Source: a bacterium
GTDB taxonomy: Bacteria; Margulisbacteria; Marinamargulisbacteria; UBA6595
Length of the DNA stretch: 7,335 nt
NCBI GenBank assembly: GCA_027621615.1
Contig: JAQCBC010000036.1
Coordinates: 1-7,335, forward strand
Direction of reading: 5' to 3'
The notes under the pieces are model-generated. The model saw nothing but the letters and a program-made list of their open reading frames with translations, was not told the origin of the DNA and ran no database searches. This document shows, one piece after another, positions 6,709-7,335 of the stretch (position 1 is the first letter of the stretch; the number at the start of each line of letters is the position of its first letter). Made by a program: the position numbers and the translations under genes.

Positions 6709-7335
6709 TTATTGATCAAACAACACCGTGCTGAGATACCGCTCACCCGTATCGCAAATGATACACACAATGGTTTTTCCTTTGAATTCTGGGCGTTTGG
6801 CCAATTCAACGGCGGCATGCACATTAGCCCCCGATGAAATTCCAGACAAAATTCCTTCCGTTCGTGCCAAATATCGACCCATGCCCAATGCATCGTCGTT
6901 GCGAACCGTCAAAACTTCATCCAACACCGTTCGATCCAAATTATCGGGTATAAATCCCGCTCCAATACCTTGAATCATATGCGGTCCTGGTGCCTGCCCG
7001 GAAATGACAGCTGAATCTGCAGGCTCAACCCCCACAATGTGAATACGGGGCTGATACCGCTTCAACACAGACCCCACACCACTCACTGTTCCACCGGTGC
7101 CAACCCCCGCAACAAACGCATCAATCACACCACCGGTATCGCGCCAAATTTCTTCCGCTGTGGTATCCCGATGCTTTTGCGGATTGGCGGGGTTTTTGAA
7201 TTGCTGAGGCATAAAGGATCCCGGCGTTTTTTCCACCAACTCCTCAGCGGTCTGAATAGCTCCCGCCATACCCAAATGACCCGGTGTTAACACAACATTG
7301 GCTCCATAGGCTCTTAAAATGGCCCGACGTTCAAT
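6709..7335 (-). CDS. cysK: Cysteine synthase A (O-acetylserine sulfhydrylase), N-terminus cut by right window edge
   Basis: The frame is open to the right edge and gives the last 208 residues; full CysK proteins are about 305-325 residues, so about a third, including the PLP lysine, lies outside. The visible part starts IERRAILRAYGANVVLTPG and continues with NPANPQKH, the GVGTGGT loop that binds the PLP phosphate, VEPADSAVISG, GPHMIQGIGAGFIP, GISSGAN and a terminal TGERYLSTVLF. These match CysK rather than CysM-type enzymes; Mycobacterium CysM, which takes sulfur from the thiocarboxylate carrier CysO, differs in this half. The protein ends within a few residues of the YLST motif, without the longer tail of the E. 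coli enzyme. It would make cysteine from O-acetylserine and sulfide. A GTG at 7293 is internal and is not the start. Confidence 0.95.
   Translation of the reverse strand: MERRAILRAYGANVVLTPGHLGMAGAIQTAEELVEKTPGSFMPQQFKNPANPQKHRDTTAEEIWRDTGGVIDAFVAGVGTGGTVSGVGSVLKRYQPRIHIVGVEPADSAVISGQAPGPHMIQGIGAGFIPDNLDRTVLDEVLTVRNDDALGMGRYLARTEGILSGISSGANVHAAVELAKRPEFKGKTIVCIICDTGERYLSTVLFDQ

Overview
The window holds a single tightly packed run of nine genes, all on the minus strand, so transcription runs from the right edge to the left edge. In transcription order they are: cysteine synthase (cysK, cut by the right edge), a ThiS-like sulfur carrier (hcyS-like), a PLP-dependent homocysteine synthase (metY-like), a ThiF/MoeB-type adenylating enzyme (hcyF-like), a JAMM metalloprotease (hcyD-like), a sulfite reductase with a C-terminal TusA domain (sir), a small DUF2061 membrane protein, an iron-sulfur APS reductase (cysH), and sulfate adenylyltransferase subunit 2 (cysD, cut by the left edge). 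Junctions are ATGA overlaps, gaps of 1 to 7 bases, one 28-base overlap and one 26-base gap. This strongly suggests one operon with translational coupling. Neither its promoter nor its terminator is in the window.

The genes make a coherent pathway. CysD (with a CysN expected just beyond the left edge) activates sulfate to APS, CysH reduces APS to sulfite, and Sir reduces sulfite to sulfide. HcyD would trim the C-terminal residue of the carrier HcyS, HcyF would adenylate the exposed Gly C-terminus, and sulfide would turn the adenylate into a thiocarboxylate. MetY would then add this to O-acetylhomoserine, and HcyD would cleave the HcyS-homocysteine adduct to release homocysteine. This is the protein-thiocarboxylate methionine pathway described in Wolinella succinogenes (HcyS/HcyD/HcyF/MetY/Sir), whose cluster also carries sulfate reduction genes. 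The system is therefore not new in outline. Local differences are a His rather than Ala tail on the carrier, a TusA domain fused to Sir, an altered PLP-lysine neighbourhood in MetY, a DUF2061 gene inside the operon, and cysK at the front, which links cysteine synthesis to the same sulfur supply.

The organism is a bacterium with strong Shine-Dalgarno sites and mid-range GC. The CysD-type sulfurylase is common in proteobacteria and several other Gram-negative phyla, but the phylum cannot be settled from this window. The + strand looks rich in C and A, so the coding strand is G/T-rich, as expected for genes on a skewed leading strand. There are no RNA genes, mobile elements, CRISPR arrays or non-coding stretches over 300 bases.
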